From Massilia endophytica (lineage in GTDB: Bacteria; Pseudomonadota; Gammaproteobacteria; Burkholderiales; Burkholderiaceae_D): DNA of 64,000 bases. Below the pieces are notes generated by a model. The model was not told where the DNA came from and did no database searches. It saw nothing but the letters and a program-made list of their open reading frames with translations. Shown here one piece after another: positions 33,906 to 42,932 of this stretch. Both the position numbers and the translations under genes were made by a program. The first letter of the stretch is position 1; every line of letters begins with the position of its first letter. The stretch lies in NCBI RefSeq assembly GCF_021165955.1, contig NZ_CP088952.1:186001-250000 (forward strand), in the 5' to 3' direction.

Positions 33906-36170
33906 ATGAATACACTGTTGAACGCGCTTGTGCCTGCCATCGGCTGGTCCCTGCTGCATTTCGTGTGGCAGGGATTGCTGATCGGCTGTGCGGCCACCCT
34001 GGCCCTGCATCTGCTGCGCAATGCCCGGCCGCAGACGCGCTACGCCGTGGCCTGCCTGGCGCTGCTGCTGTGCGCCGTGGTGCCGCTGGCCAGCATCGCC
34101 TGGCGCTTGATGGATGCGCTGAACGGCGGCGCCCCTGCGCCGCTGCTCGATCCTCTGATCGGCGCCACCGCCCTGCCTCTGGCGGAGCAGGGCGTGCCGG
34201 TGCTGCTGCAGCCGGAGCAGCTGAGCAATTGGGAATACACGCTGCGCCGCCAGATTCCGTGGCTGGTGCTCGTCTGGGCGGCCGGTGCGGCCCTCATGAC
34301 CCTGCGCCTGTCCATGGGCCTGCAGTGGGTGCGCCAGCGCACCCTGGCCGGGCATTTCCGTCCCGACCCCCAATGGCAGGCCACCCTGGAGCGGCTGGCG
34401 CGGCAATTCGGCATCGGCCGTACCATCCGCCTCGGCGTGTCCGAGGAGGACCTGGAAGGCCCCATGACCGCCGGCATCTGGCGCCCCATCGTGCTGCTGC
34501 CCGCCTCCATCGTCACCGGCATGCCGCCCCACCTGCTGGAGGCCCTGCTGGCCCACGAGCTCGCGCATATCAAGCGCCACGATTACCTGGTCAACCTCAT
34601 CCAGAGCGCGATCGAGATTTTCCTGTTCTACCACCCCGTCGTGTGGATGCTGTCGCAGCGCATCCGCGTCGAGCGGGAACAGATTGCAGACGATTTGGCC
34701 GCAAGCACGCTCGGCGAACCGCGGCGCCTGGCCCTTGCACTTTCCGAACTGGACAAGTTCCAGTTCACCACCTCACATTTTGCCCCCGCGGCACACGGAG
34801 GAGATCTTATGTCCCGTATTAAACGCCTGGTCCGTCCCGACGCCCAGCCCCTGAGCTGGAAGATGGCGACCCCGCTGCTCGGCATCTTTGCCGCCTGCGC
34901 AGTGTTCTATGCCCATGCCAACCCGGCCGTCGTGGCCGATGCCGTGGACGCGGCAACGAAGTCCACGCAGTCCGCCGCCACCGCGCAGCAGGCGGCGGCC
35001 GCCGGCCGTGAAGCCGCCGCAGCTGGCCGCGAAGCGGCTGCTGCAGGCGTCGAAGCCGCTGCCGCCGCTGCCGAAGCAGCCCAGGCAGCCGCCGAAGCGG
35101 CGCGCGCCGCGTCCGACGCCACCTCCGGCGATTCCGGCGACGACACCAAGGGCTGGGATGCCGTGCCGCCCGAGCCGCCCAAGCCTCCGAAAGCCCCGCC
35201 TGCGCCTGCCGCGCCGATGCCGATGCCAATGCCAGCCCCGGCAGCCATGGCCGCCCCGGCGCTGCCAGCACTGCCTGCCGCCCCGGCCGCGCCAGCCGCC
35301 CCGGCCAGCATGCCGGTGCCGCCTGCACCCCCGGCGCCGCCCGCGCCGCCCGCCTGGCCCATGGCGCACAGCGTGCACCCCAACAAGTTCCACGGCATGA
35401 TCCACATCGGCAACCGCCGCGGCGACAACAGCCAGGCCTACGCCCTCGTGCATGAGGGAGACGAGCGCCTGTTTGTCTCGGCCCACCGGGACGACCTGCA
35501 GGACATCAAGCGCGCCCAGCGCAATACGAAGGGCAACTTCATCTGGTTCCGCAAGGACGGCCAGACCTACCTGGTGCAGAACCCTGAGCTGATCGCCCGT
35601 GCCGACGCGGCCTGGGAGCCCGCCAACAAGTTGGGCGCGGAGCTCGATAAGCAGGGCCAGCTGATGAACAAGCACAGCAAGGTGATGGAAGAGCTGGGCG
35701 AGAAAATGGGCCACGCCGCGGCCGACCGCGCCGACCGCCAGAAGGACCGCGACATGGAACGCCAGGTGCGCGCCCTGTCGCGCCCCATCGAGCGCATCGG
35801 CCGCCAGATGGAAGAGCTGGGCCGCCGCATGGAGCGCGAGGACAGCGACGAGCGCCGCGACGCGCTGTCGAAGCAGATGGCCGAACTGCAGGCCAAGCTG
35901 GGCCCGATGCAGGAGGAGCTGAACAAGGCGGCGCGCGAGCTGTCCGAGAAGCTGCGCAAGGACATGCCCAACCAGGAAGCGATGCGCGACCTGCAGCGCC
36001 AGATGCACGCGGCCAGCGAGCCGATGCGTGAACTGGGCCGCAAGATGGGCGAGATGGGCCGCGAGCAGGGCCGCCTGAGCCGCGATGCCGACAAGACCAT
36101 GCGCGAACTCATCGACGAGGCCCTGCGCAAGGGCCTGGCCAAGCCGCTTGAACAGAACAAGGCTGGCTGA
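33906..36170 (+). CDS. BlaR1-like M56 family membrane metallopeptidase (orphan sensor)
   Basis: 754 residues. An N-terminal multi-helix membrane domain (helices near 8-30, 38-60 and 118-135) carries the M56 zinc motif HELAH at 217-221 and the downstream REQIADDLAAS. A further transmembrane helix is near 322-340. Then come an Ala-rich stretch with the repeat AAGREAAAAGREAAAAG, a long Pro/Met/Ala-rich linker, a small domain (about 500-560, VHEGDERLFVSAHRDDLQDI) and a charged coiled coil to the end. There is no penicillin-binding sensor domain, so the signal is not necessarily a beta-lactam. No blaI gene is beside it, though a BlaI-like operator is. Confidence 0.88.
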   Translation: MNTLLNALVPAIGWSLLHFVWQGLLIGCAATLALHLLRNARPQTRYAVACLALLLCAVVPLASIAWRLMDALNGGAPAPLLDPLIGATALPLAEQGVPVLLQPEQLSNWEYTLRRQIPWLVLVWAAGAALMTLRLSMGLQWVRQRTLAGHFRPDPQWQATLERLARQFGIGRTIRLGVSEEDLEGPMTAGIWRPIVLLPASIVTGMPPHLLEALLAHELAHIKRHDYLVNLIQSAIEIFLFYHPVVWMLSQRIRVEREQIADDLAASTLGEPRRLALALSELDKFQFTTSHFAPAAHGGDLMSRIKRLVRPDAQPLSWKMATPLLGIFAACAVFYAHANPAVVADAVDAATKSTQSAATAQQAAAAGREAAAAGREAAAAGVEAAAAAAEAAQAAAEAARAASDATSGDSGDDTKGWDAVPPEPPKPPKAPPAPAAPMPMPMPAPAAMAAPALPALPAAPAAPAAPASMPVPPAPPAPPAPPAWPMAHSVHPNKFHGMIHIGNRRGDNSQAYALVHEGDERLFVSAHRDDLQDIKRAQRNTKGNFIWFRKDGQTYLVQNPELIARADAAWEPANKLGAELDKQGQLMNKHSKVMEELGEKMGHAAADRADRQKDRDMERQVRALSRPIERIGRQMEELGRRMEREDSDERRDALSKQMAELQAKLGPMQEELNKAARELSEKLRKDMPNQEAMRDLQRQMHAASEPMRELGRKMGEMGREQGRLSRDADKTMRELIDEALRKGLAKPLEQNKAG

Positions 36171-36196
36171 GCCGTAACGATCCCGTGAAGCGCTTC

Positions 36197-36233
36197 TGCC
36201 CGCGCCAGGCGACTGGTGCGGGCATTTTTATTT
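36197..36233 (+). terminator. Rho-independent terminator after the blaR1-like gene
   Basis: TGCCCGC-GCCAG pairs with CTGGT-GCGGGCA around a GCGA loop, followed by TTTTTATTT. It insulates the downstream ATPase operon. Confidence 0.9.
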
Positions 36234-36235
36234 GC

Positions 36236-36285
36236 CACTATAAAAATTTAGTGCTATATTTTCGCAGTGCTATAAAAATATAGTG
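36236..36285 (+). promoter_or_regulatory. AT-rich operator-promoter of three 16-bp direct repeats
   Basis: CTATA recurs at 36238, 36254 and 36270 in repeats CACTATAAAAATTTAG, TGCTATATTTTCGCAG and TGCTATAAAAATATAG. With the following TG, repeats 1 and 3 are also near-palindromes (CACTATAAAAATTTAGTG, TGCTATAAAAATATAGTG). The array ends 7 bp before the ATG of the first ATPase gene and is strikingly AT-rich in a very GC-rich region. It probably contains the -10 box and overlapping repressor sites. Confidence 0.75.
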
Positions 36286-36292
36286 AGCAATC

Positions 36293-37525
36293 ATGGACAA
36301 TATCGCAGGCTCCCCGGTCGAGGGCGCCAATTTTTACGGCCGGGAAGCCGATAGGGACCAGCTGGTCGAAACGCTCGAGAACGACGATGTGCTGCTGCTG
36401 GGCCCGCGCCGTATCGGCAAGACCTCCATCGCCCGCGCCGTCATGGCGGAGGTGCGCCGCAAGGGCTGGAATACCGTCGAGGTGCCCGTGGCGTCCTGCG
36501 TCAGCGAGGCGCAATTTATTTCCCGGCTGAACGCGGCGCTGCGGCCGGGCATGGCGGGACTGGGCAAGAAGCTGGGCTCGGCAATCCGCGACGGCTTCAA
36601 GGCGGTCGCCGGCAGGGTCAAGGGCGTGAAGGTCGGCGTGCCCGGCACAGGCGGCGTGGGCATCGAGCTCGGCACGGGCGAGGTAGCGGACTGGACCGTG
36701 GCAGGGGCCGAGCTGGTCGCGCTCATGGCCGGGAGCGAGGGCCGCTGGCTGGTCTATATCGACGAGCTGCCGATCATGCTCTTCAACATCATCGAAAAGG
36801 ATGCCGCGAACGGGGTGCAGCGCGTGCGCCGCATCCTCGACTGGTTCCGCAACGACGTGCGGGCCGCCGACGGCACGCAGCACATCCACTGGCTCATCAC
36901 CGGTTCGGTGGGCCTCGATACCCTGGTGCAGCAGCACGGCATGGCGGACACCATTAACAGCCTGGCCCACCGCAGCCTGCCGCCCTTCGATGCGAAGGTG
37001 GCGGCCGAAATGCTGATGGAGCTGGCAGGCCGCTACCAGCTGCCCCTGCTGCCGGCGGATGCCGGCGCCATGGTCGCCGCCATCCAGTGGCCCCAACCCT
37101 ACTACCTCCAGATGGCCTTCCAGCACCTGCGCATGCTGTGCGCCGCCAAGCCCCACACTGCGCCTGGCGAGCTGATCGAAGAGGCCATCGACTGCATGTG
37201 GCAGCCTGACAGCGACAACGATTTCCACCACTGGGAGAGCCGCCTGGACCTGCAGCTGGGTCCCCAGCTCGGCGGCCAGGCGCTGGCCCTGCTCAAGCTG
37301 AGCGCGCGCGACCCGCTGGGCGCCAGCCCGGCCCTGCTGATGCTGACCCTGGGCCAGCGCATGCCCAACAGCTCGGACGAAGAGCTGGAGCAGCGCTTCA
37401 TCCAGCTGCGCACCGTCCTCCTGCGCGACGCCTACTGGTGGCAGGACGAGAGCAGCGGCCAGCGGCGCTACCGCGTGCGCCTGGAACCCCTGCGCCGCTG
37501 GTGGGCTGCGAGGAGCACGGTATGA
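36293..37525 (+). CDS. P-loop ATPase, archaeal-ATPase/STAND-like, gene 1 of pair
   Basis: 410 residues. An N-terminal YGRE box (residues 15-18) precedes Walker A GPRRIGKTS (37-45) and Walker B WLVYIDELP with D157/E158. HWLITGSVG resembles sensor 1. The C-terminal region (about 330-405, ending RYRVRLEPLRRWWAARS) has the winged-helix ending seen in archaeal-type ATPases of the MNS clade. An effector domain is not visible. The stop overlaps the start of the next ATPase gene (ATGA). Promoter repeats upstream suggest tight control. I infer a role in sensing or defence, but no direct evidence shows it. Confidence 0.85.
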   Translation: MDNIAGSPVEGANFYGREADRDQLVETLENDDVLLLGPRRIGKTSIARAVMAEVRRKGWNTVEVPVASCVSEAQFISRLNAALRPGMAGLGKKLGSAIRDGFKAVAGRVKGVKVGVPGTGGVGIELGTGEVADWTVAGAELVALMAGSEGRWLVYIDELPIMLFNIIEKDAANGVQRVRRILDWFRNDVRAADGTQHIHWLITGSVGLDTLVQQHGMADTINSLAHRSLPPFDAKVAAEMLMELAGRYQLPLLPADAGAMVAAIQWPQPYYLQMAFQHLRMLCAAKPHTAPGELIEEAIDCMWQPDSDNDFHHWESRLDLQLGPQLGGQALALLKLSARDPLGASPALLMLTLGQRMPNSSDEELEQRFIQLRTVLLRDAYWWQDESSGQRRYRVRLEPLRRWWAARSTV

Positions 37526-40500
37526 GCGCGGCGCCGCAGCACCACTACAATCCCGCCTGGCTGAGCGACGACGACCTGGTCAGCAACTTCGTTGCGCGCC
37601 AGGCCGATTTCGACTTCCTGCGCGGCGAACTGGCGCGTGCGCCCCTGCACGGCAGCGTCCAGCACTATCTGCTGGTCGGCGTGCGCGGCGCCGGCAAAAC
37701 CACCATGCTGCGGCGGCTGGCCGTCGCCATCCGCCGCGATCCCGAGCTCAGCGATCACCTCATCGGCCTGTCCTTCCCCGAAGAACTGTACCAGGTGAAG
37801 AACCTGGCGGACTTCTGGTGGGCCGCCTGCGATGCGCTGCTCGACGAGTTGGACACGCTGGGGCAGGCCGACCGCGCCGACGCGCTGGCCGAGGAGATCG
37901 AACAGGCGCGGCGCACCCGGCAGCAGGACGACCCCATTTCCGGCGAGGGCTGCCAGCTCCTGCTGCGCTGCTGCGCCGACCTGCAGCGGCGGCCCGTGCT
38001 GCTGGTGGATAACCTGGACATGGTATTCCAGCGCATCGACAACAGCGGCCGCAAGCGCAGCAATCCGCAGGCGCCGGCCTACTGGGCCCTGCGCGAAGCG
38101 CTCTCCACGGCCGATTCGCCCGTCGTGGTGGGCGGTTCCGTGCGCCTGACCGAGGCGTTCACCAGCTACGACAAGGCCTTCTACGATTTCTTCATGCCCA
38201 AGCGCCTGGGCCGCCTGGAGCTCGAGGAGGTGCAGCGCGTGCTGCTGCGCCTGGCGGAGGCGCGCCAGCTGCCAGAGCTCGCGCAGCGCCTGCGCGAGCG
38301 GCCCGGCCGCATCACCGTGCTGTTCGAACTCACGGGCGGCAATCCGCGCGCGCTGGGCCTGATCTTCGAGCTCCTGCGCAGCGGCCCGAACGGGCGTGCC
38401 GTGGAGGACTTCGAACGCCTGATGGACCTTACCACCCCCTATTACAAGGCGCGGATCGAGGACCTCTCCGAACAGGCCCAGGTCATCATGCACGCCCTGG
38501 CGGTGCCCGCCACCAGCGACGGCCTCCAGTTCGGCGCCACGGCGGCCAGCATCGCCGCCTATGTCAACCTGCCCACCACCACCGTGTCGGCGCAGATGGC
38601 GGCGCTGGAAAACGAAGGCCTGGTCGAAAAATCCGCCGCCCACGGCCGCACCCAGTACCGCATCACCGAACAGCTGTTCCGCCTCTGGCTGCAGATGCGC
38701 GCCACCCGGCGCATCCGCCAGAACGTGCTGGGACTGACGCGCTTCTTCGAAGCCATGTACGAGCCGGACGAACTGCAGGAAGCCCTCAAGGAGCCCTGCG
38801 GCGCCAGCCATCTCGCCGAAGCCAAGTATGCGTTCGCCGTGGCGGGAGCAGGCAGCATGACCGAGGTGCAGCGCAAGGAGATCGAAACCTATGGCATGGG
38901 CAAGCTGCGCGAGCATCTCGCCGATCATGGCGGCGAGATGCAGGACTATCTGGCGGACAAACCCTCCGCCAGCGATGCACAGCAGGCCATTGCCACGGTC
39001 GCCATGGCCAAGGCGCTGGCCGAGCGGGGCGAGTTCGAGGAGGCCGAGCGGCGCTTCCGCAAGGCCATCGACCTCGACCCCCGCCTCACTTCCGCCTGGT
39101 TCGGCCTGGCTGACCTGCTGGACGATGGAATGCAGCGCTACGAAGAGGCTGAAGCGGCGTACCGCAAGGTGGCCGAACTGAATCCGGACATGGCCCTGTC
39201 ATGGACCGTGCTCGCCATGTTCCTCGAAGACAAACGCTATCGCTTTGAGGAAGCGGAGCAGGCCTACCGCCGGGCGCTGGAACTGGAGCCGGGGGAAGGG
39301 GAGACCTGGATCCTGCTCGGCAATCTGCTGGCCGAGCGCCTTGGCCGCGCGGCCGAGGCGGAACCGGCCTTCCGCAAGGGCATGGCGCTGATCGACGCTC
39401 CCTGGCCCGCCATGATGCTGGCGCAGATCCTGGCGCTCCAGCTGAAGCGGCCCGCGGAAGCGTTGAAGGAGCTGGATGCCGCCCTGGCGCGCTATCCGGA
39501 GGACTCTTCGCTGTGGGCCACTTACGGCAGCATTCTTTCGGACCTGATGGGCGAGCCGGAGAAAGGCGAAGCCGCCATCCGCAAGGCCATCGCCCTGGAT
39601 CCGGGCAACGCGGTCTTGCTCGGGGACTTGGCGGGCGCGCAGGCAAAGGACGGCAGGCTGGCCGAGGCCCTCGCTACCGTGGAAACGGCGCTGAAGATGG
39701 TTCCGGACGACGCGGCCTTGCTGGCCTTGAAGGGCATGCTGCTGGGCGAAACCGACCGCGCGCAGGCGGAGGCCGCCCTGCGCAAGGCGGTAGAGATCGA
39801 TCCTTCCAGCGACTCGGGCTGGATCGAGCTGGCCAAGCTGCTGGGCGCCGAGGCGGAAGGCGCCGCAGAGGCGGAAGCAGCCTACCGCAACGTGCTGGAG
39901 CGGCGCCCCGGCGACGCTGCTGTATGGGGCGCGCTTGGCCATCTGCTCGTGCAGCATACGGACCGCTATGTGGAAGCAACGGAGATCTATCGCAAGGCGA
40001 CCGAACTCGATCCCGCCAGCGCCGTGGCCTGGAACAACCTGGGCAACCTGCTGTGGGAATACGGCGGCGCGCCGGAGGAGGCCGAACAGGCCTACCAGCG
40101 CTCCATTGCCAGCGACGCCGGATACGCTCTGCCCTGGTGCAACCTGGCCCGCCTGCTGGAGCATGTGGGAAGGCTGGACGAGGCGCTGGAAGCGCACGGG
40201 CGCGCCAGGGCGATCCAGCCGGACCTCGAACCCTTCTGGGAAGGGCAGCGCCTGAAAGTGGTGACGCGCAAGGCCGTGGCCGCAGCCACCGAAGCCCTGG
40301 AGCGCAAGGACGCTGCCGCCCTGGCTGCAGCGATGGAGCCCATGTTCATGGAGTCCGAGCATATCGCCGCCATCGCGGTGAGCGAGGAGTTCATCGAAGG
40401 GCTCCTCGGGCCGGCGCTGGCGGTTCCGGAACGCGCAGTTCTCCTGCATGCGGAACTGAAGCGGCGCGGCTTCGACAGGCATGCCCGTCCGCTGCGGCTC

Positions 40501-40617
40501 GCCTTCGAAGCGGCGCTGACCGGTCAGGCCGCGCTGCTGGACGAGCTGGAGCCGGAACTGCAGGCCGCGACAAAGGCGATGCTGGCGCGGCTCCAGGCAA
40601 CGCCGGTCAGCGGCTGA
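37522..40617 (+). CDS. P-loop ATPase with winged helix and about twelve TPR repeats, gene 2 of pair
   Basis: 1031 residues starting MSAAPQHHYNPAWLSDDDLV at the ATG overlapping the previous stop. Walker A GVRGAGKT is at 53-60 and Walker B PVLLVDNLD around D163. GGSVRLTEAF is a sensor-like strand and ELTGGNPRALGLI an archaeal-ATPase lid motif. A winged helix (about 345-400, TTTVSAQMAALENEGLVEKS) follows. Residues about 485-905 are a regular TPR solenoid (FEEAERRFRKAIDLDP and similar). This ATPase-wHTH-TPR order is typical of STAND signalling proteins, with the TPRs as sensor. No toxin domain is seen at either end. The 3' end overlaps convergent uvrD by 11 bp. Confidence 0.88.
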   Translation: MSAAPQHHYNPAWLSDDDLVSNFVARQADFDFLRGELARAPLHGSVQHYLLVGVRGAGKTTMLRRLAVAIRRDPELSDHLIGLSFPEELYQVKNLADFWWAACDALLDELDTLGQADRADALAEEIEQARRTRQQDDPISGEGCQLLLRCCADLQRRPVLLVDNLDMVFQRIDNSGRKRSNPQAPAYWALREALSTADSPVVVGGSVRLTEAFTSYDKAFYDFFMPKRLGRLELEEVQRVLLRLAEARQLPELAQRLRERPGRITVLFELTGGNPRALGLIFELLRSGPNGRAVEDFERLMDLTTPYYKARIEDLSEQAQVIMHALAVPATSDGLQFGATAASIAAYVNLPTTTVSAQMAALENEGLVEKSAAHGRTQYRITEQLFRLWLQMRATRRIRQNVLGLTRFFEAMYEPDELQEALKEPCGASHLAEAKYAFAVAGAGSMTEVQRKEIETYGMGKLREHLADHGGEMQDYLADKPSASDAQQAIATVAMAKALAERGEFEEAERRFRKAIDLDPRLTSAWFGLADLLDDGMQRYEEAEAAYRKVAELNPDMALSWTVLAMFLEDKRYRFEEAEQAYRRALELEPGEGETWILLGNLLAERLGRAAEAEPAFRKGMALIDAPWPAMMLAQILALQLKRPAEALKELDAALARYPEDSSLWATYGSILSDLMGEPEKGEAAIRKAIALDPGNAVLLGDLAGAQAKDGRLAEALATVETALKMVPDDAALLALKGMLLGETDRAQAEAALRKAVEIDPSSDSGWIELAKLLGAEAEGAAEAEAAYRNVLERRPGDAAVWGALGHLLVQHTDRYVEATEIYRKATELDPASAVAWNNLGNLLWEYGGAPEEAEQAYQRSIASDAGYALPWCNLARLLEHVGRLDEALEAHGRARAIQPDLEPFWEGQRLKVVTRKAVAAATEALERKDAAALAAAMEPMFMESEHIAAIAVSEEFIEGLLGPALAVPERAVLLHAELKRRGFDRHARPLRLAFEAALTGQAALLDELEPELQAATKAMLARLQATPVSG

Positions 40618-42910
40618 TGCGTTCCAGCTTGGCGATGGAGAGGTCCAGCACCTTCATGCCAAAGCTGCCGAAGTTGATCTGGGCGCGGCAGTTGCTGCCG
40701 CTGCCCTCGATGTTCACGATCACGCCTTCGCCGAACTTGGTGTGCGCCACGGATTCGCCGATGCGCCAGCCGCTGCCGCCGGACTTCTGGGCGATGCGCT
40801 GGGCAATGGCATTGTCCGTGCCGCCTGCCAGCGTCACGTCGTCCCAGGCCGACTTCTTGTTGGCGAACCAGTGCGCCTGGACCTTGGGCGAGAGCCATTT
40901 CAGGGATTCTTCCGGCAGCTCGTCGAAGAAGCGCGACTTCATGTTGTAGCGCGTCTGCCCGTGCAGCATGCGGGTCTGCGAGAAGCACATGTAGAGCCGC
41001 TTGCGCGCGCGCGTGATGGCCACGTACATCAGGCGCCGTTCCTCTTCCACGCCGCCATCCTCCTTCGAGCTGCTCTCGTGCGGGAACAGGCCCTCTTCCA
41101 GGCCGGTGATGAAGACGTTGTCGAACTCCAGTCCCTTGGCCGAGTGCACGGTCATGAGCTGCAGCGCGTCCTGCCCGGCCTGCGCCTGGTTGTCGCCCGC
41201 TTCCAGCGAAGCGTGCGAGAGGAAGGCCGAGAGGGGCGACATCACCGTGGCCAGCGGCGCATCCGCGTCCAGGACCTCGATGCCGTCCGCATTCACGATG
41301 GCGCTGCCCGCCTGGGCCTGCGCCTGCGGCCCCAGGTGGGCGGGCGCTCCCTGGCCATAGCCTTCCTCGGACACGAACTGCGTGGCCGCGTTCACCATCT
41401 GCTCCAGGTTCTCGATGCGGTCCGCGCCTTCCTTCTCGTTCTGGTAGTGCTGCAGCAGCGTGCTGCCTTCGAGCACCACGCGCACCAGCTCCGGCAGCGC
41501 CATCTGCTGCGTCTCGAAGCGCATGCCTTCGATCAGCTTCACGAAGGCGGCCAGCGAGTTGCCCGCCTTGCCCACCATATAAGGCACCGCGGCATACAGC
41601 GAGATGTTGTACTGTTCGGCCGCGTTCTGCAGCTGCTCCAGCGTGCGCGCGCCGATGCCGCGCGCAGGGAAGTTCACCACGCGCAGGAAGGCCGAATCGT
41701 TGTGCGGATTGTCCATCAGCTGCAGGTAGGCGATGGCGTGCTTCACCTCGGCGCGCTGGAAGTAGCGCAGGCCGCCGTACACCGTGTAGGGCAGGCCCGC
41801 CGAGAACAGCGCATGCTCGATCACGCGCGATTGCGCGTTGGAGCGGTACAGCACCGCGATCTCGCTGCGCGAGGCGCCTTCGGCGATCAGGTTCTTCGCC
41901 TCCTCGATGATCCACTGCGCTTCCTGCAGGTCGGAGCTGGCTTCGTACACCCGTACCGGTTCGCCGTGGCCCGCGTCCGTGCGCAGGTTCTTGCCCAGGC
42001 GGCGGCTGTTGTTCGCGATGAGCATATTGGCCGCATCGAGAATGTGGCCGTGCGAGCGGTAGTTCTGTTCCAGCTTGATCAGGTTCTTCACCTGGAACTC
42101 GCTCTCGAAGGCTGCCATATTGCCAACGTTGGCGCCGCGGAAAGCGTAGATGCTCTGGTCGTCGTCGCCCACGGCGAACAGGGCGCCGCCGTACTGCGAG
42201 CCGTGGCCGGACATCAGCTTGAGCCAGTTGTACTGCAGGTTGTTCGTGTCCTGGAACTCGTCCACAAGGATGTGGCGGAAGCGCTGCTGGTAGTGCTCGC
42301 GCAGCGGCTGGTTACGGCTCAGCAGCTCGTAGGTGCGCAGCAGCAGTTCCGCGAAGTCCACGACGCCCTCGCGCTGGCACTGCTCGTCGTACAGGTCGTA
42401 GAGCTCCACCAGCTTGCGCTCCATGGCGTCGTAGGCGTTGATGTCCTTGGCGCGCAGGCCCTGTTCCTTGTGGTTGTTGATGAAGTACATGACCGTCTTC
42501 GGCGGGTACTTCTCGTCGTCCACGTTGTACTGCTTGAGCAGGCGCTTGATCATGGACAGCTGGTCCTGCGAGTCCAGGATCTGGAAGGACTGGGGCAGGG
42601 CGGCGTCGCGGTAATGGGTGCGCAGCAGGCGGTTGCACAGGCCGTGGAAGGTGCCGATCCACATGCCGCGTGTATTGATCGGCAACATGGCCGACAAGCG
42701 CGCCAGCATCTCCTTCGCCGCCTTATTGGTAAAAGTGACAGCCAGGACGCCGGCCGGCGACACCTGGCCGGTCTGGATCAGCCAGGCGATGCGCGTGGTG
42801 AGCACGCGCGTCTTGCCCGAGCCGGCGCCTGCCAGGATCAGGGCATTCTGCGGCGGCAGGGTGACGGCGGCGAGTTGTTCGGGATTGAGGTTGTTGAGGA
42901 GATTCTGCAT
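40607..42910 (-). CDS. uvrD: UvrD/PcrA-type DNA helicase
   Basis: 767-residue superfamily 1A helicase working 3' to 5' in nucleotide excision and mismatch repair. Walker A AGAGSGKT is at 27-34, motif II VDEFQDTN, motif III GDDDQSIYAFRGA, motif IV NYRSHGHIL, motif V TVHSAKGLEF and motif VI RRLMYVAITRAR. The C-terminal tail (about 700-767) forms the Tudor-like domain that binds RNA polymerase in PcrA/UvrD (SVAHTKFGEGVIVNIEG). Length is normal. It is followed in the same direction by nothing; its 3' end meets the TPR-ATPase gene. Confidence 0.96.
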   Translation of the reverse strand: MQNLLNNLNPEQLAAVTLPPQNALILAGAGSGKTRVLTTRIAWLIQTGQVSPAGVLAVTFTNKAAKEMLARLSAMLPINTRGMWIGTFHGLCNRLLRTHYRDAALPQSFQILDSQDQLSMIKRLLKQYNVDDEKYPPKTVMYFINNHKEQGLRAKDINAYDAMERKLVELYDLYDEQCQREGVVDFAELLLRTYELLSRNQPLREHYQQRFRHILVDEFQDTNNLQYNWLKLMSGHGSQYGGALFAVGDDDQSIYAFRGANVGNMAAFESEFQVKNLIKLEQNYRSHGHILDAANMLIANNSRRLGKNLRTDAGHGEPVRVYEASSDLQEAQWIIEEAKNLIAEGASRSEIAVLYRSNAQSRVIEHALFSAGLPYTVYGGLRYFQRAEVKHAIAYLQLMDNPHNDSAFLRVVNFPARGIGARTLEQLQNAAEQYNISLYAAVPYMVGKAGNSLAAFVKLIEGMRFETQQMALPELVRVVLEGSTLLQHYQNEKEGADRIENLEQMVNAATQFVSEEGYGQGAPAHLGPQAQAQAGSAIVNADGIEVLDADAPLATVMSPLSAFLSHASLEAGDNQAQAGQDALQLMTVHSAKGLEFDNVFITGLEEGLFPHESSSKEDGGVEEERRLMYVAITRARKRLYMCFSQTRMLHGQTRYNMKSRFFDELPEESLKWLSPKVQAHWFANKKSAWDDVTLAGGTDNAIAQRIAQKSGGSGWRIGESVAHTKFGEGVIVNIEGSGSNCRAQINFGSFGMKVLDLSIAKLERISR

Positions 42911-42932
42911 CCCGCCATTATACCGGCAGGCC

